Origin: Pseudomonadota bacterium
Lineage (GTDB): Bacteria > Pseudomonadota > Gammaproteobacteria > Burkholderiales > Ferrovaceae
Assembly: GCA_028873535.1 (NCBI GenBank)
Contig: JAGWIJ010000007.1
Coordinates: 1 to 51,424 of the forward strand
Length of the DNA: 51,424 nt
Direction: 5' to 3'
Under the pieces are notes generated by a model. The model ran no database searches. It was not told where the DNA came from and saw only the letters and a program-made list of their open reading frames with translations. A program made the translations under genes and the position numbers. Below, piece by piece: positions 35,018 through 44,016 of this stretch. How positions within the stretch are numbered: the first letter of the stretch is position 1; each line of letters starts with the position of its first letter.

Positions 35018-36097
35018 TCAGCGGGCCGCCGGCAGCGCGTCGATGCGACCGTAGATCCCGTCCGCCTCCTGATTGGCGCCTGCAGCGTAGAACAGCACGT
35101 TGCTCGGCTGCGCGGCGGAGCCGTTGCCGAAGCTGATCGCCCACAGGCCGCCGATGGTGATCGGATGATCCTCAGCATCCTTGAGGTAGCCTTCGAATTC
35201 GCCGCTGTTGAAGTCAAAGGCAGCAATCCAGCCGCTGCCGAAGTTGCCGATCAGCAACTGTCCCCGGTGGCGGCCGAAGCTTGCCGGTGCGAGCGCAATC
35301 CCCCACGGCGCATCAAGCCAGCCGGCGTCGACCAGCCGACGCGACAGGCAACCATCTGCCGTGAAGATGTCGACCCGCCCCAATCCGGCGCCATGCGCCT
35401 CGTTGCCGTTGGCGTCCGCCTGCATGGCGTACGCCACCACGATGTCGCCAGCCACGTTCTGGATACCGAATGGTGCGTAGCCCGCCGGCAGCAAGGAATC
35501 CTGGAAGCGGCAGGCCAGCTTGGCCGGATGGAAGCTGGCGTCATAGACATCGACTTTGCCGCCCTTGAAATCGGCGGCATACAAGTAGGTTCCGCTGCCG
35601 TTGCTGCCGATGGCGAGTCCCTTGTAGGACACGGCCGGATCGGCCGGCCATACGGACACCGCACTGCCAACCTTGCTCAAGCCACCCGACCAGGCGGAGA
35701 TCTCGCCGCTCTCGTGGGCGAACACGAAGGCAGCCGGGACCAGCGTGGATGCGCCAGGCGCCGAGGGAATGTTGAACAGGCGCGCGTTGCCGTTCCAGAC
35801 GATGCCGGTGGGATTGGCCGGTGTTGCGAATTCGGTGAAGTACCGGCCGTGCCCGTCGTACAGGGAACTGCTGGCACTGCCATTGTTGGCGGTCCACACG
35901 GGGCCCGTGCCAAAGGCGAGACCCCAGGGGTTGACCAGTTTAGGGTCGATGGTGACAGCGGAATTGCTCGAAACGCCGGGCCGGTTGGCCACCAGATCGG
36001 TGACGAGGTAGCGGCTTTCCGGACCTTCGGCGACGGCTGCGGTGCTGACGAGGGTCAGGGCGGCGAGAGCGAAGACGGGCAGTGCACGGGAAATCAT
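35018..36097 (-). CDS. TIGR03118-like exported protein (beta-propeller-like)
   Basis: A 359-residue protein with a clear signal peptide (MISRALPVFALAALTLVSTA to AVA). It then reads YLVTDLVANRPG, IDPKLVNPWGLAFG and GPVWTANNGSASSSLYDG. Recurring patterns such as GLAIGSNGSGTYLYAADF, and DAPWGIALAPASFGRHRGQ with LLIGNFGSGWIAAFD, match the TIGR03118 family of secreted proteins with NHL/propeller-type repeats. The function is unknown. The start is ATG at 36095-36097, with AAGGAGA 9 bases upstream. No PEP-CTERM tail is seen. It diverges from the ECF sigma gene. Confidence 0.8.
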   Translation of the reverse strand: MISRALPVFALAALTLVSTAAVAEGPESRYLVTDLVANRPGVSSNSAVTIDPKLVNPWGLAFGTGPVWTANNGSASSSLYDGHGRYFTEFATPANPTGIVWNGNARLFNIPSAPGASTLVPAAFVFAHESGEISAWSGGLSKVGSAVSVWPADPAVSYKGLAIGSNGSGTYLYAADFKGGKVDVYDASFHPAKLACRFQDSLLPAGYAPFGIQNVAGDIVVAYAMQADANGNEAHGAGLGRVDIFTADGCLSRRLVDAGWLDAPWGIALAPASFGRHRGQLLIGNFGSGWIAAFDFNSGEFEGYLKDAEDHPITIGGLWAISFGNGSAAQPSNVLFYAAGANQEADGIYGRIDALPAAR

Positions 36098-36416
36098 GGG
36101 GTTTTCTCCTTGGAAGTGTTGTGCCGGATGCTGCCGCGCAGGCCAGACACCCCGCCGAAGCCGGCCTGCACCAGCAGGTGCCGGACCTCGCCGCGGAATC
36201 AGGCTGAGCGCTACGCGTGAATGTCCGCGCAGTGCGGCGCGGTTCAAAAGGATCCGGTGGCTCCCGTAAAATCGGCCGTGGCGTTCCGGGCATCGCGCCC
36301 GCGATTGAACCGGTGGCGCGCGGCGCGGCATCCACCGGGTGTCAGACCCCTGCCGGATCACGGCTTGCTCGGGGCAACGCGGGGTATGGATCGGCAGCCT
36401 TCAAGGGAGTGCAGCG
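36098..36416. other. Divergent gap between the TIGR03118-like and ECF sigma genes
   Basis: No convincing gene is seen in these 319 bases. It must hold promoters for both neighbours. GC content is high and no clear sigma-70 hexamers stand out. TTCAAAAGG and CCCGTAAAATCGG near 36241-36280 are the only AT-richer stretches. An ECF-type promoter for self-control of the sigma operon is expected, but it could not be identified by eye. Confidence 0.4.
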
Positions 36417-36998
36417 ATGAGTGTCGTCGAGGGAGCAGACGAGTGTTCACCGGAAGCGGAAGAGCGGGCATTGCTGGCCCGGGTCTGCGCGGGTGACCGC
36501 ACGGCTTTCGAGAGCCTGTATCGCTGTTATCGTCCGCGCCTGCTGCGCTTCCTTGCGCGCACCCTGTGGTCGCCGGCCGCAGCCGAGGAGGTCCTGAATG
36601 ACACCATGCTGGTGGTCTGGCGCCGCGCGGATACCTTCAATGGCTCTTGCAAGCTCTCGACCTGGATCTTCGCCATCGCCTACCGCACGGCCTTGAAAGC
36701 GCGCCGCATCCTGGATGACCCCAGCGACGAGGTGGTGCAGGACGAGGCTGACGAATCGACCGCCGGACCGGAAGGGGTCGTGATCGCTGCGCAGCAGGCA
36801 GCGGCAGTCCGCCGCATGCTGGAAGGACTGCCGGCCGAACAGCGCGCGGTGGTCGAACTGACCTATTTCCAGGATTTCTCATACCGCGAGATTGCTGCTG
36901 TGCTCTGCTGTCCCGTCGATACCGTGAAGACCCGCATGTTCCACGCCCGCCGCAAGCTCCGGCTGTTGCTCGACGCCCAGAAAAAGGAAATCGCATGA
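36417..36998 (+). CDS. ECF-type RNA polymerase sigma factor
   Basis: A 193-residue sigma factor. Region 2 (FESLYRCYRPRLLRFLARTL, AAEEVLNDTMLVVWRRADTF, STWIFAIAYRTALKARR) is followed by an acidic linker (DEVVQDEADEST). Region 4 reads LPAEQRAVVELTYFQDFSYR then EIAAVLCCPVDTVKTRMFHARRKL. GGGAG lies 8 bases before ATG 36417. The stop overlaps the start of the anti-sigma gene (ATGA), the usual ECF arrangement. Confidence 0.92.
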   Translation: MSVVEGADECSPEAEERALLARVCAGDRTAFESLYRCYRPRLLRFLARTLWSPAAAEEVLNDTMLVVWRRADTFNGSCKLSTWIFAIAYRTALKARRILDDPSDEVVQDEADESTAGPEGVVIAAQQAAAVRRMLEGLPAEQRAVVELTYFQDFSYREIAAVLCCPVDTVKTRMFHARRKLRLLLDAQKKEIA

Positions 36999-37657
36999 AC
37001 AACTCTATCGTGCAACTCGATGGGCCGGCGCAACACGAAGCGGTTCAGCGCCTGCTGCCCTGGCATCTGAACGGGACGCTCGGTTCCGTGGAACGCGTGC
37101 GGGTCGAGAAGCATCTCGCCGAATGCCCGCTCTGTCAGTCCGACCTGGAGGAGCAGCGTGAATTGATGCAGGCTCTGGACGCGCCGCACGCGGCTGGATC
37201 GGCCGAACAGGGATTTGCCGGGCTGATGCGGCGCCTGGACGAGGACGAGCAATCGGCAGCTGGGCCGCGCACGCGGGCGGCTGGCGTCTGGTCGTCGCCC
37301 CACTTTTCGCGCTGGTTTGCGGTCGCCGCAGTGGCCCAGTGCGCCGCCATCGCGCTGCTCGCCGTCGTCTTGCACTGGCCGGTGGAAGGCGACGGCCCCT
37401 ATCGCACACTGAGTGCGGCGATGCCGGTGCGAACCAGTGGCGATCAGCTGGTCGTGGCCTTCCACGACGACGCCAGCCTGGGAGAGATGCGCCGCGCGCT
37501 GTCGGCCGTCGGAGGGCGCATTGTGGATGGTCCGACAGCGGACGGCGTGCTGGTGATCGCGGTACCGCCCGGCAGTGCCGGGCCTGCGGTCACGGCATTG
37601 CGCGCCCAGCTTGCGGTCAGGCTCGCCGAGTCGCTGGTACTCGCACGTCCGCGATGA
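36995..37657 (+). CDS. Membrane anti-sigma factor with zinc-binding N-terminus and propeptide-like periplasmic domain
   Basis: A 220-residue single-pass protein. Residues 14-47 form a zinc-finger anti-sigma domain with His40, Cys44, Cys47 (HLAECPLC). One membrane helix spans about 107-126. The periplasmic part QLVVAFHDDASLGEMRRALS followed by AVGGRIVDGPTADGVLVIAV resembles the small alpha/beta propeptide or inhibitor domain found before subtilisin-like proteases. It overlaps the sigma gene by 4 bases and the subtilase gene by 4 bases. The likely role is to hold the sigma factor at the membrane until the periplasmic domain is recognised or cut. Confidence 0.82.
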   Translation: MNNSIVQLDGPAQHEAVQRLLPWHLNGTLGSVERVRVEKHLAECPLCQSDLEEQRELMQALDAPHAAGSAEQGFAGLMRRLDEDEQSAAGPRTRAAGVWSSPHFSRWFAVAAVAQCAAIALLAVVLHWPVEGDGPYRTLSAAMPVRTSGDQLVVAFHDDASLGEMRRALSAVGGRIVDGPTADGVLVIAVPPGSAGPAVTALRAQLAVRLAESLVLARPR

Positions 37658-38982
37658 AGATTCCGGCTGCCCTGATCACCATCGCGATGTGCGCATGCCT
37701 CTTCTGCTGCTGTGGCGGCGTTGCGCTCGCCGACACGGAAGGTCCCGACGGGCGGACGCCGCCGGCACGGCAGCTGCTGGTCATGCTGCGTCTGCCGACT
37801 GCCCATTTCCGCTCCGACGGCAACTACGGCAACGGCTGGGACGCGCAGCTGGGGCGGCACGCGCGGCGCCGCGTGGCCGAGGCGCTGGCCAGCGACTTGC
37901 AATTGCGTGTCGGCGCGGAGTGGAGCATGACGAGTCTCGGGCTGGACTGCTTCGTGATGGAGTTGCCGTCGGGCGCCGATGCCCCTGCGCTGCAACGCGC
38001 TCTGGAACGTCGTCCGGAGGTCGAGTCGGTCGAGCCCATGCACGAATATCATGCACTGGAGGCTGTGCGCACCGGGCGCGGCCTCCAGGCGCCGGACAGC
38101 CACGACGATCCGCTTTATGCGCTGCAGCCCACGGCGCGACGCTGGCACCTTGCCGAGCTGCATGCTGTCAGCACCGGGCGCGGCGTGACCGTGGCTGTCA
38201 TCGACAGCGGCGTCGATAGCGCGCACATCGAGCTGCATGGCCATGTCGCGGTGAATCGGGATTTCGTCGCGACCGGCAGCGTACCTGCCGAGGACCATGG
38301 CACCGCGGTCGCAGGGATCATCGCGGCCATCCCCGACAACCACCTCGGAATCGCCGGCGTCGCTCCGGCGGTACGTCTGCTGGCGCTGCGAGCCTGCGGG
38401 CAGGCGGGCGAAGCGGATGCCACCGTCACCCGGTGCAACAGCTTCGCCCTGGCCAAAGCCCTGCAGACCGCGCTCGATGAACGTGCCGACGTGATCAACC
38501 TCAGTCTTGCCGGCCCCGACGACCGCCTTCTGGCGCGCTTGATCGACGTTGCGCTGGCGCGCGGCGCTTGCGTTGTCGCGGCAGCGGATCCGCACGCTGC
38601 CGGCGGCAGCTTTCCGGCATCCCATGCCGGCGTGGTCGCGGTGCGTGGTGAGGACCAGACCGTTCCCCCGACAGCCCTGCCGGCACCGGGACAGGACATT
38701 CCAACCACGCTTCCAGGCGAGCGTTGGGGCTTCGTGTCCGGTTCGTCATTTGCGGCCGCGGAAGTCAGCGGGCTCGTGGCACTGCTGCGCGAACTCGAGC
38801 GTGCCGGGCCGCAGGCAGATGCCTGGTGGTCCTCCGGCGCTGCAGCGCCCGGATCCGCGCGCCGCACCGAAGGCAAGTTGCTCGATCCCTGCGCGCTGGC
38901 CGCTGCCTTGGTGCACAACTGCGTCTGCGCATGCGCCGATCATGTGGATAACGCGCTCCCGCACGACTTTTCGAGGAACTGA
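37654..38982 (+). CDS. Subtilisin-like serine protease (S8), exported
   Basis: A 442-residue protein with a Cys-rich signal peptide (MCACLFCCCGGVALA). An N-terminal prodomain-like segment runs to about residue 135, then the S8 catalytic domain: Asp184 in VIDSGVD, His215 in DHGTAVAGI, Ser365 in SGSSFAAAEVSG. All triad residues are present, though the usual AAPHV after the Ser reads AAAEV. VINLSLAGP holds the oxyanion-side region. The C-terminus has paired cysteines (CVCAC). The start ATG overlaps the anti-sigma stop, and the next gene follows after 5 bases. It is periplasmic or secreted; its target is unknown. Confidence 0.88.
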   Translation: MKIPAALITIAMCACLFCCCGGVALADTEGPDGRTPPARQLLVMLRLPTAHFRSDGNYGNGWDAQLGRHARRRVAEALASDLQLRVGAEWSMTSLGLDCFVMELPSGADAPALQRALERRPEVESVEPMHEYHALEAVRTGRGLQAPDSHDDPLYALQPTARRWHLAELHAVSTGRGVTVAVIDSGVDSAHIELHGHVAVNRDFVATGSVPAEDHGTAVAGIIAAIPDNHLGIAGVAPAVRLLALRACGQAGEADATVTRCNSFALAKALQTALDERADVINLSLAGPDDRLLARLIDVALARGACVVAAADPHAAGGSFPASHAGVVAVRGEDQTVPPTALPAPGQDIPTTLPGERWGFVSGSSFAAAEVSGLVALLRELERAGPQADAWWSSGAAAPGSARRTEGKLLDPCALAAALVHNCVCACADHVDNALPHDFSRN

Positions 38983-38987
38983 AAGGC

Positions 38988-39710
38988 TTGCGCAGTCATT
39001 CACTGCCGGGGGGGCTGGCACTTCTGCTGCTCGCAACCCTTGTCGGCCACGCGCAGGGCGAAGAGTCGGTTTCCCTCAGCGTCGTGTCAGACCAGATCTA
39101 CCGGGGCCGCACCTGGAGCAACGGCGGCCCGACCGTGGTCACCGGTTTGGGCTTCGATTTTGCCGGGGGCGCCTACGCCGGCGTCACGATGGTTCCGGTC
39201 CGGTTTCCAGGCCAGCCGGCGTGGCAGCTTGCCATTTTGCCGTATGCCGGAATCGCAGGTGCCTTGTCATCCACGCTTGCATGGGATGTGGGTGTCAGCG
39301 CGGCGAGTTTCTCGCATTCTTCGCCGCGCAATGAGGACGAGGCCTATCTCGGGCTGAGCGGGGAACGCCTGGTGGCCAGACTGTATCTGCCGATGCGCAA
39401 GCCGGGCGTCGGTTCGGTCGCCTCCTATGCCGAAGCCTCGCTCAAGCAGCCGATGCCCGGCGGCATCCAGCTTGATTTGCACGCCGGCCTGCTGGCGCCG
39501 GGTGCGCGTGAGGCGCCATTCTATGGCCGGCAGCGCGCGCAGTGGGATCTGCGCCTGGCGGCTGCGCTGCCGCTGGAGGAATTCACGGCCGGAGTGGCCC
39601 TGGTCACCACCGTCAATGCGGACGGATGGTCGCCGGACGCCCACCATGCCAGCTATTATCTGGCGCGGCCTGCCAGGGAACTGGTGCTGTCGCTGTCGCG
39701 CGCCTTTTGA
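38988..39710 (+). CDS. Gcw_chp (TIGR02001)-like outer-membrane protein
   Basis: A 240-residue exported protein with signal peptide (LALLLLATLVGHAQG), then VSDQIYRGRTWSNGGPTVV and TGLGFDFAGGAYAGV, similar to the TIGR02001 family of putative porin-like barrels. Amphipathic strands continue to a C-terminal Phe (SLSRAF), typical of outer-membrane barrels. The start is TTG at 38988, 5 bases after the protease stop; GAGGA lies 11 bases upstream. It ends the sigma/anti-sigma/protease operon and may be the envelope component whose state is monitored. tRNA-Arg follows. Confidence 0.72.
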   Translation: MRSHSLPGGLALLLLATLVGHAQGEESVSLSVVSDQIYRGRTWSNGGPTVVTGLGFDFAGGAYAGVTMVPVRFPGQPAWQLAILPYAGIAGALSSTLAWDVGVSAASFSHSSPRNEDEAYLGLSGERLVARLYLPMRKPGVGSVASYAEASLKQPMPGGIQLDLHAGLLAPGAREAPFYGRQRAQWDLRLAAALPLEEFTAGVALVTTVNADGWSPDAHHASYYLARPARELVLSLSRAF

Positions 39711-39758
39711 GTCGGACGCCCTTCCGCCGATCGCGCTTTGCGGTAGCATTCGCAGCGT

Positions 39759-39835
39759 GCGGCGTTAGCTCATCCGGATAGAGCACGGGCCTTCTAAGCC
39801 CGGGGTAACAGGTTCGAGTCCTGTACGCCGCGCCA
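39759..39835 (+). tRNA. tRNA-Arg (TCT)
   Basis: 77 bases. Acceptor GCGGCGT pairs with ACGCCGC, the anticodon stem CGGGC/GCCCG surrounds loop CTTCTAA giving anticodon TCT, the T-arm has GGTTCGAGTCC, and CCA is encoded. It is a complete cloverleaf. Confidence 0.97.
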
Positions 39836-40425
39836 TCTGCCAAGGGCTGGCGCGGCGCACCCGGGCGCCCGCGCGCTGGTGTGGCTGCGGCGAGCTTGCG
39901 TGACAGCCTGTCGAACCTTGCGCCAGGCTTGCATCCCTGTGTTCCTGCGGTGCCCTGCGCCTGCCAGCGTATCTAGGGTGTCTGTGCACGCCGGTTTAAG
40001 GTGCCGCAGTGCGTCCGCGCCGGAGTGCGTCAGCGACCGGACCCACCAGAGCGTCCAGGTGTGTGCATGTTTTCGATGAAAATCAAATGCTTGGTCCGAT
40101 GTTGCGGCGGATTCAGCGAATCGGTACGTGCCGCAGGGCGCAGCGCGTACCCTCCACCCGCACTGCGGGTGGGCCGGCGGGGAATCCTGTAGCTCGCAGT
40201 GCCGACCCTGCCTTGCAGCGCCTTGCGGCCTTCACGCGAACTCATCCAGGGCGCCCAAAAGTGAGCATCGACGCGCGCGCGTGCTGACCATCATTCGTCC
40301 AGGAACAGCCGGGGAAGCGGGACTACGCAGGCATGCGTCGTGTCTGCTCCGCGTGCGCATTCCGGTTCGATGTGCGATCGCGTGCGCCGGCGGCACGCCT
40401 TGGCAGGCCAACAAGGGGGATCCCG
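39836..40425. other. Long non-coding gap upstream of the multicopper oxidase operon
   Basis: No convincing gene is seen in these 590 bases. It contains CCACCCGC-ACT-GCGGGTGG (40154-40172), a perfect 8-pair hairpin without a T-run, and TTTTC-GAT-GAAAA near 40069-40081. The length suggests an extended promoter or leader region for the downstream operon. AAGGGGG at about 40413-40419 is the ribosome binding site of the first oxidase gene. Confidence 0.4.
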
Positions 40426-42348
40426 ATGTCTACCAAACAGCTTGGCACGCATGGCTGGCTTGTTTTCCTGCTGGGATTGCTGGCATTTCCTGCCGCGGCC
40501 CAGAGTTTCCGGGTGCAGTGTCCGACCAGCACCATCACGCACCCGAACGCCGCCAACAACAATTCGGAGCCGGCCTATGCCGGCCCGACCACCTTGGCAC
40601 CCTCAGCGTCCGGCTACCTGACGCCGACGGCCAACGTCAATGGCGCGATCAAGTGTCAACAGGTCGGCGGCGGCGACGGCTACGCCTCGATGGCCGACGG
40701 CACGCAGACCTACATGTTTTCATTCGGGCCGCTGTCAGGGCTGAAGAACATCGCCAGCGGACAAGCGGGCACGGTGTTCCCGTCCGAGTTCAACACGGTG
40801 ATCGCGGATCCAACCACGCTGGTGCCCGGCTATCCGGCCGGCTTGGCAAGTCCGGCGGCGGCCTACAACGGGGCCGTGGGCCTGGTCGACAGCAATGTCA
40901 ACTACACCTTCAACCTCTATGACATCTTCGAAGGGCCGCAAGCCGCCTTGGCTGTGCCGGCTGCCGCCAGTGCCAATACGGTGACGGTGATCCTGAATGC
41001 CGAGGTGCCGTTCAAGGTCGGCGAGCAGATCGTCATCGGGCAGGGGCCGAATGGCACTGATCTCAACGGCTATGTCGGAACCTACACGGTCTCGAAGGTC
41101 GGCATCGCCAACACCGTCGGACTGCCGGCGAGCTTTGTCTTCCAGTACCTGTCCAGCGTCACCGGCCTGCCCGAAGTGCTGGGCTCGGCCGACGCCACGG
41201 CCTCGTCGCTGCCGATTGTCGACGGCCACGTCGACGCCCGCCAGATCATGGATGTGGGCGTCATGAACGGCAACATCCCCGCGCCGCTGATGGCCATCGA
41301 CGAGGACGACGAATTCTTCCTGACCCTCACCAACGTCGGCATGATCATGCGGCCGGACCTGTTCGAACAGCACACCATCCACTTCCACGGCTATCCCAAC
41401 GCCTCGGCGTATTTCGACGGTGTGCCCGATGCCTCGGTGGCCATCAACATCGGTGGCAGTTTCACCTACTACTACCTGGCGCCGGACGCCGGCACCTACT
41501 TCTGGCACTGCCACATCACGCCGCCGGAACACCTGCAGATGGGCATGGTGGGCCAGCTCTATGTGCGGCCGCGGCAGAACCGCGTGGCCAGCGGCAACGA
41601 CCTCGGAACGGCACTCAAGGCGCAACAGGGCGACCTGCGCACGGCCTGCCAGGTGTCCGACGTGCTGTGCAGCAACCCGATGCCGGCGCAGGCCGACCCG
41701 GCCAGCGGCGCCAGCAAGGTGGCGCGGGCGCCCTCGGGCAGCTATGCCTACAACGACGGCGATGGCTCGACGTACTACGACGTCGACGTGCCGCTGCAGA
41801 TGCACGGCTTCGATCCCAACTTCCACTTTGTCGGCATGACCTTCAACAACGAGGGATTCGCCGACATGAAGGACAAGTACTTCCTGCTCAACGGCCGCAG
41901 CTACCCGGACACCGTGACCAGCGGGCCGTTGTCGACGCCGTCGGCGGATGGCGTCAACCACTATTCGCAGCCGATCAGCGCCATCGTCAGCATGAAGGCC
42001 GGCCAGCGCGCGCTGCTGCGCATTTCCGACCTGTCGGTGACCGAGTACCACACGCTGGCCTCGCTGGGCATCCGCATGCAGGTGATCGGCTGGAACGCCA
42101 AGCTGCTGCGCGACCAGGCCGGCAACAACATGAGCTACGTGACCAATTCGGTGACGCTGGCCGGCGGCGAGTCGGCCGACGTCATCCTCGACAGTTGCCT
42201 GCAGCGCGCAACGCCCTCGGATCCGTCCTCGCAATGCCTGGCGGCGATCCCGGTCGGTACCTACTACCTGTACACGTCCAATCTGGACCACCTGTCCAAC
42301 GATGCAGAGAACTTCGGTGGCCAGATGACCGAAGTCCACATCAACTAG
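40426..42348 (+). CDS. Multicopper oxidase-like protein 1 (HxHG plus HCH motifs)
   Basis: A 640-residue exported protein (signal peptide ending AFPAAAQS). The central cupredoxin domain has HTIHFHGYPNASAYFDGVPD (His316, 319, 321) and GTYFWHCHITPPEHLQMGMV (His361, Cys362, His363, His369, Met372/374). Cys-His-Met gives a type 1 copper site, and the two HxH pairs supply half of a trinuclear site. The rest resembles cupredoxin domains (RALLRISDLSVTEYHTLASLGIRM) without further HxH. Multicopper oxidases couple substrate oxidation to O2 reduction; the substrate here is unknown. It is the first gene of a three-gene operon, with 11 bases to the next gene. The start is ATG 40426 after AAGGGGG. Confidence 0.85.
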   Translation: MSTKQLGTHGWLVFLLGLLAFPAAAQSFRVQCPTSTITHPNAANNNSEPAYAGPTTLAPSASGYLTPTANVNGAIKCQQVGGGDGYASMADGTQTYMFSFGPLSGLKNIASGQAGTVFPSEFNTVIADPTTLVPGYPAGLASPAAAYNGAVGLVDSNVNYTFNLYDIFEGPQAALAVPAAASANTVTVILNAEVPFKVGEQIVIGQGPNGTDLNGYVGTYTVSKVGIANTVGLPASFVFQYLSSVTGLPEVLGSADATASSLPIVDGHVDARQIMDVGVMNGNIPAPLMAIDEDDEFFLTLTNVGMIMRPDLFEQHTIHFHGYPNASAYFDGVPDASVAINIGGSFTYYYLAPDAGTYFWHCHITPPEHLQMGMVGQLYVRPRQNRVASGNDLGTALKAQQGDLRTACQVSDVLCSNPMPAQADPASGASKVARAPSGSYAYNDGDGSTYYDVDVPLQMHGFDPNFHFVGMTFNNEGFADMKDKYFLLNGRSYPDTVTSGPLSTPSADGVNHYSQPISAIVSMKAGQRALLRISDLSVTEYHTLASLGIRMQVIGWNAKLLRDQAGNNMSYVTNSVTLAGGESADVILDSCLQRATPSDPSSQCLAAIPVGTYYLYTSNLDHLSNDAENFGGQMTEVHIN

Positions 42349-42359
42349 AGGGGCGAGCG

Positions 42360-44000
42360 ATGTTCGCGATGACGATCAACACGGCGATTCCGATGCAGCG
42401 ACTGCTCACTCTCGGTCTGGCGGCGCTGTTCGCCACTGCGGCGCACGCCGCGGCGCCCGGCATCACGGGGCCGACCTTCAACCTGCAGGCCAGCCAGGCC
42501 TACATCACGCAGCCTGATGGTCAGGCGGTGTATTCCTGGGGTTACGGCTGCAACGGCGCGCCCGGCGGCTACGCGCCGGCGGCGATCGGCGGCGCGTTCT
42601 GCAATGCCATGCAGCTGCCCGGACCGACGCTGATCGTGACCGAAGGCCAGACGGTCACGGTCAACCTGACCAACAACCTGCCGGCGGTGGCCGGCAACAC
42701 GTCGATGCTGTTTCCGGGCTTCAACGTGACGACCAGTTGCGCTGCGACGGTGCCGGCGGGCGCGCCGGGGCTGCTCACCTGTGAAGCGGCACCGGCCGCC
42801 ACCGTCAGCTACAGCTTCGTTGCGGCCACGCCCGGCACGCATACCTACTACAGTGGTACCCAGGGTGACCTGCAGGTCGAGATGGGCCTCTTTGGCGCCA
42901 TCATCGTGTTGCCGAAGGCGCCGGTTGCGGATGCCGCCTGCACCGACACGCTCGCGCCGGCCGGCAACAACGCCACCGCCAGGTCGACCTGGGGCGAGGC
43001 GGATTTCCGCCTGTCGACGTCGGCCTACGACCATCCGGCCACCTGCTACGACCGCGAATACCTGTTCCAGTTTTCCGAGATGGATCCCGCCATCCATATC
43101 GCGGCACTCGCGCAGGTGACGGCCAAGGCCGGCTGCAGCGCGGGCGCGGTCGGGTGCAGCCTCGAGGTGCCCACCGAGCCCTATCACCCGGCGTATTTCA
43201 TGATCAACGGCCGCTCGATGCCGGACGACATGGACCCCAACTACGCGCCGATGTATCCGAGCCAGCCCTACAACGGCAATCCGCATATGCACCCGGGCGA
43301 GATCACGCTGTTGCGCATCATCGGGCAGGGCCGCTGGCAGCATCCCTTCCACGAACATGCCAACCACGTGCGCATCCTGGCGCGTGACGGCAACCTGCTG
43401 TTGAACGCCGCCAACACCCTGGCCGGCCCGCTGATGTTCACCACCACGACGACGCCCGGCGTTGCCATGGACGGGCTGTTCTACTTCACGGGCCGGGGGC
43501 TCAACTGGGACATGTACGGACACAACGGTGCGTCGGCCGATGCCAACGCCAAACTGCCGTGCACGCCCGATGCCAACGGCTACAACACCGGTGCGCCCAC
43601 CGCCATCAACTACTTCGAGTGGTGCCAGGATCACGACAAGCCGATGCAGGCGGCGCCGTTCGGCGACGTGCCCGCCGGTGGTCCCGTGACCTTGCCCGAT
43701 CCGAACATCTTCAAGAACGGCACCTGGTATGGCGGCAGTCCCTACCTGGGGCCGGATGCCACCACGCGCGCCACCTTCGGCACCTGTACCGGGCTCAACA
43801 GCACCACGGCGTGCAGCACGACCGGCACGACGCCACCGTCGGGGACCGTTGGCAACAACCCCTCCAAAGAGGCCGGCTTCGCCTTCATGTGGCACTCCCA
43901 CAACGAACGCGAGATCACCACGAACAACATCTTCCCGGGCGGAATGATGATGATGATGCTCGTCGATTCGCGCGAATTCGTGATCGATGAATCCCAGTGA
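42360..44000 (+). CDS. Multicopper oxidase-like protein 2 (HxH plus HSH, no type 1 Cys)
   Basis: A 546-residue exported protein (signal ...ATAAHAA). The N-terminal cupredoxin domain (LPGPTLIVTEGQTVTVNLTN) lacks HxH pairs. The C-terminal part has RWQHPFHEHANHVRI (His328, 331, 333, 336) and MWHSHNEREITTNNIFPGGM with His512 and His514, where typical oxidases have HCH. The type 1 Cys is replaced by Ser513, so this chain alone should lack a blue copper site. A Met-rich run (GGMMMMM) follows. The motif set complements that of the previous gene. GAGGGG precedes ATG 42360. It lies 16 bases before the giant gene. Confidence 0.82.
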   Translation: MFAMTINTAIPMQRLLTLGLAALFATAAHAAAPGITGPTFNLQASQAYITQPDGQAVYSWGYGCNGAPGGYAPAAIGGAFCNAMQLPGPTLIVTEGQTVTVNLTNNLPAVAGNTSMLFPGFNVTTSCAATVPAGAPGLLTCEAAPAATVSYSFVAATPGTHTYYSGTQGDLQVEMGLFGAIIVLPKAPVADAACTDTLAPAGNNATARSTWGEADFRLSTSAYDHPATCYDREYLFQFSEMDPAIHIAALAQVTAKAGCSAGAVGCSLEVPTEPYHPAYFMINGRSMPDDMDPNYAPMYPSQPYNGNPHMHPGEITLLRIIGQGRWQHPFHEHANHVRILARDGNLLLNAANTLAGPLMFTTTTTPGVAMDGLFYFTGRGLNWDMYGHNGASADANAKLPCTPDANGYNTGAPTAINYFEWCQDHDKPMQAAPFGDVPAGGPVTLPDPNIFKNGTWYGGSPYLGPDATTRATFGTCTGLNSTTACSTTGTTPPSGTVGNNPSKEAGFAFMWHSHNEREITTNNIFPGGMMMMMLVDSREFVIDESQ

Positions 44001-44016
44001 AGGCAGGAGAGCGTAC

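Noticed and set aside
35018-36097. PEP-CTERM sorted exopolysaccharide-linked protein
   Set aside because: TIGR03118 members sometimes carry PEP-CTERM, but the C-terminus here ends in a soluble IDALPAAR without the PEP motif, helix and basic tail.
40426-44000. CopA/PcoA-type copper resistance oxidases
   Set aside because: The Met-rich copper-binding repeats and a CopB partner are absent, signals are Sec-like rather than twin-arginine, and the HxH motif arrangement does not fit CopA.
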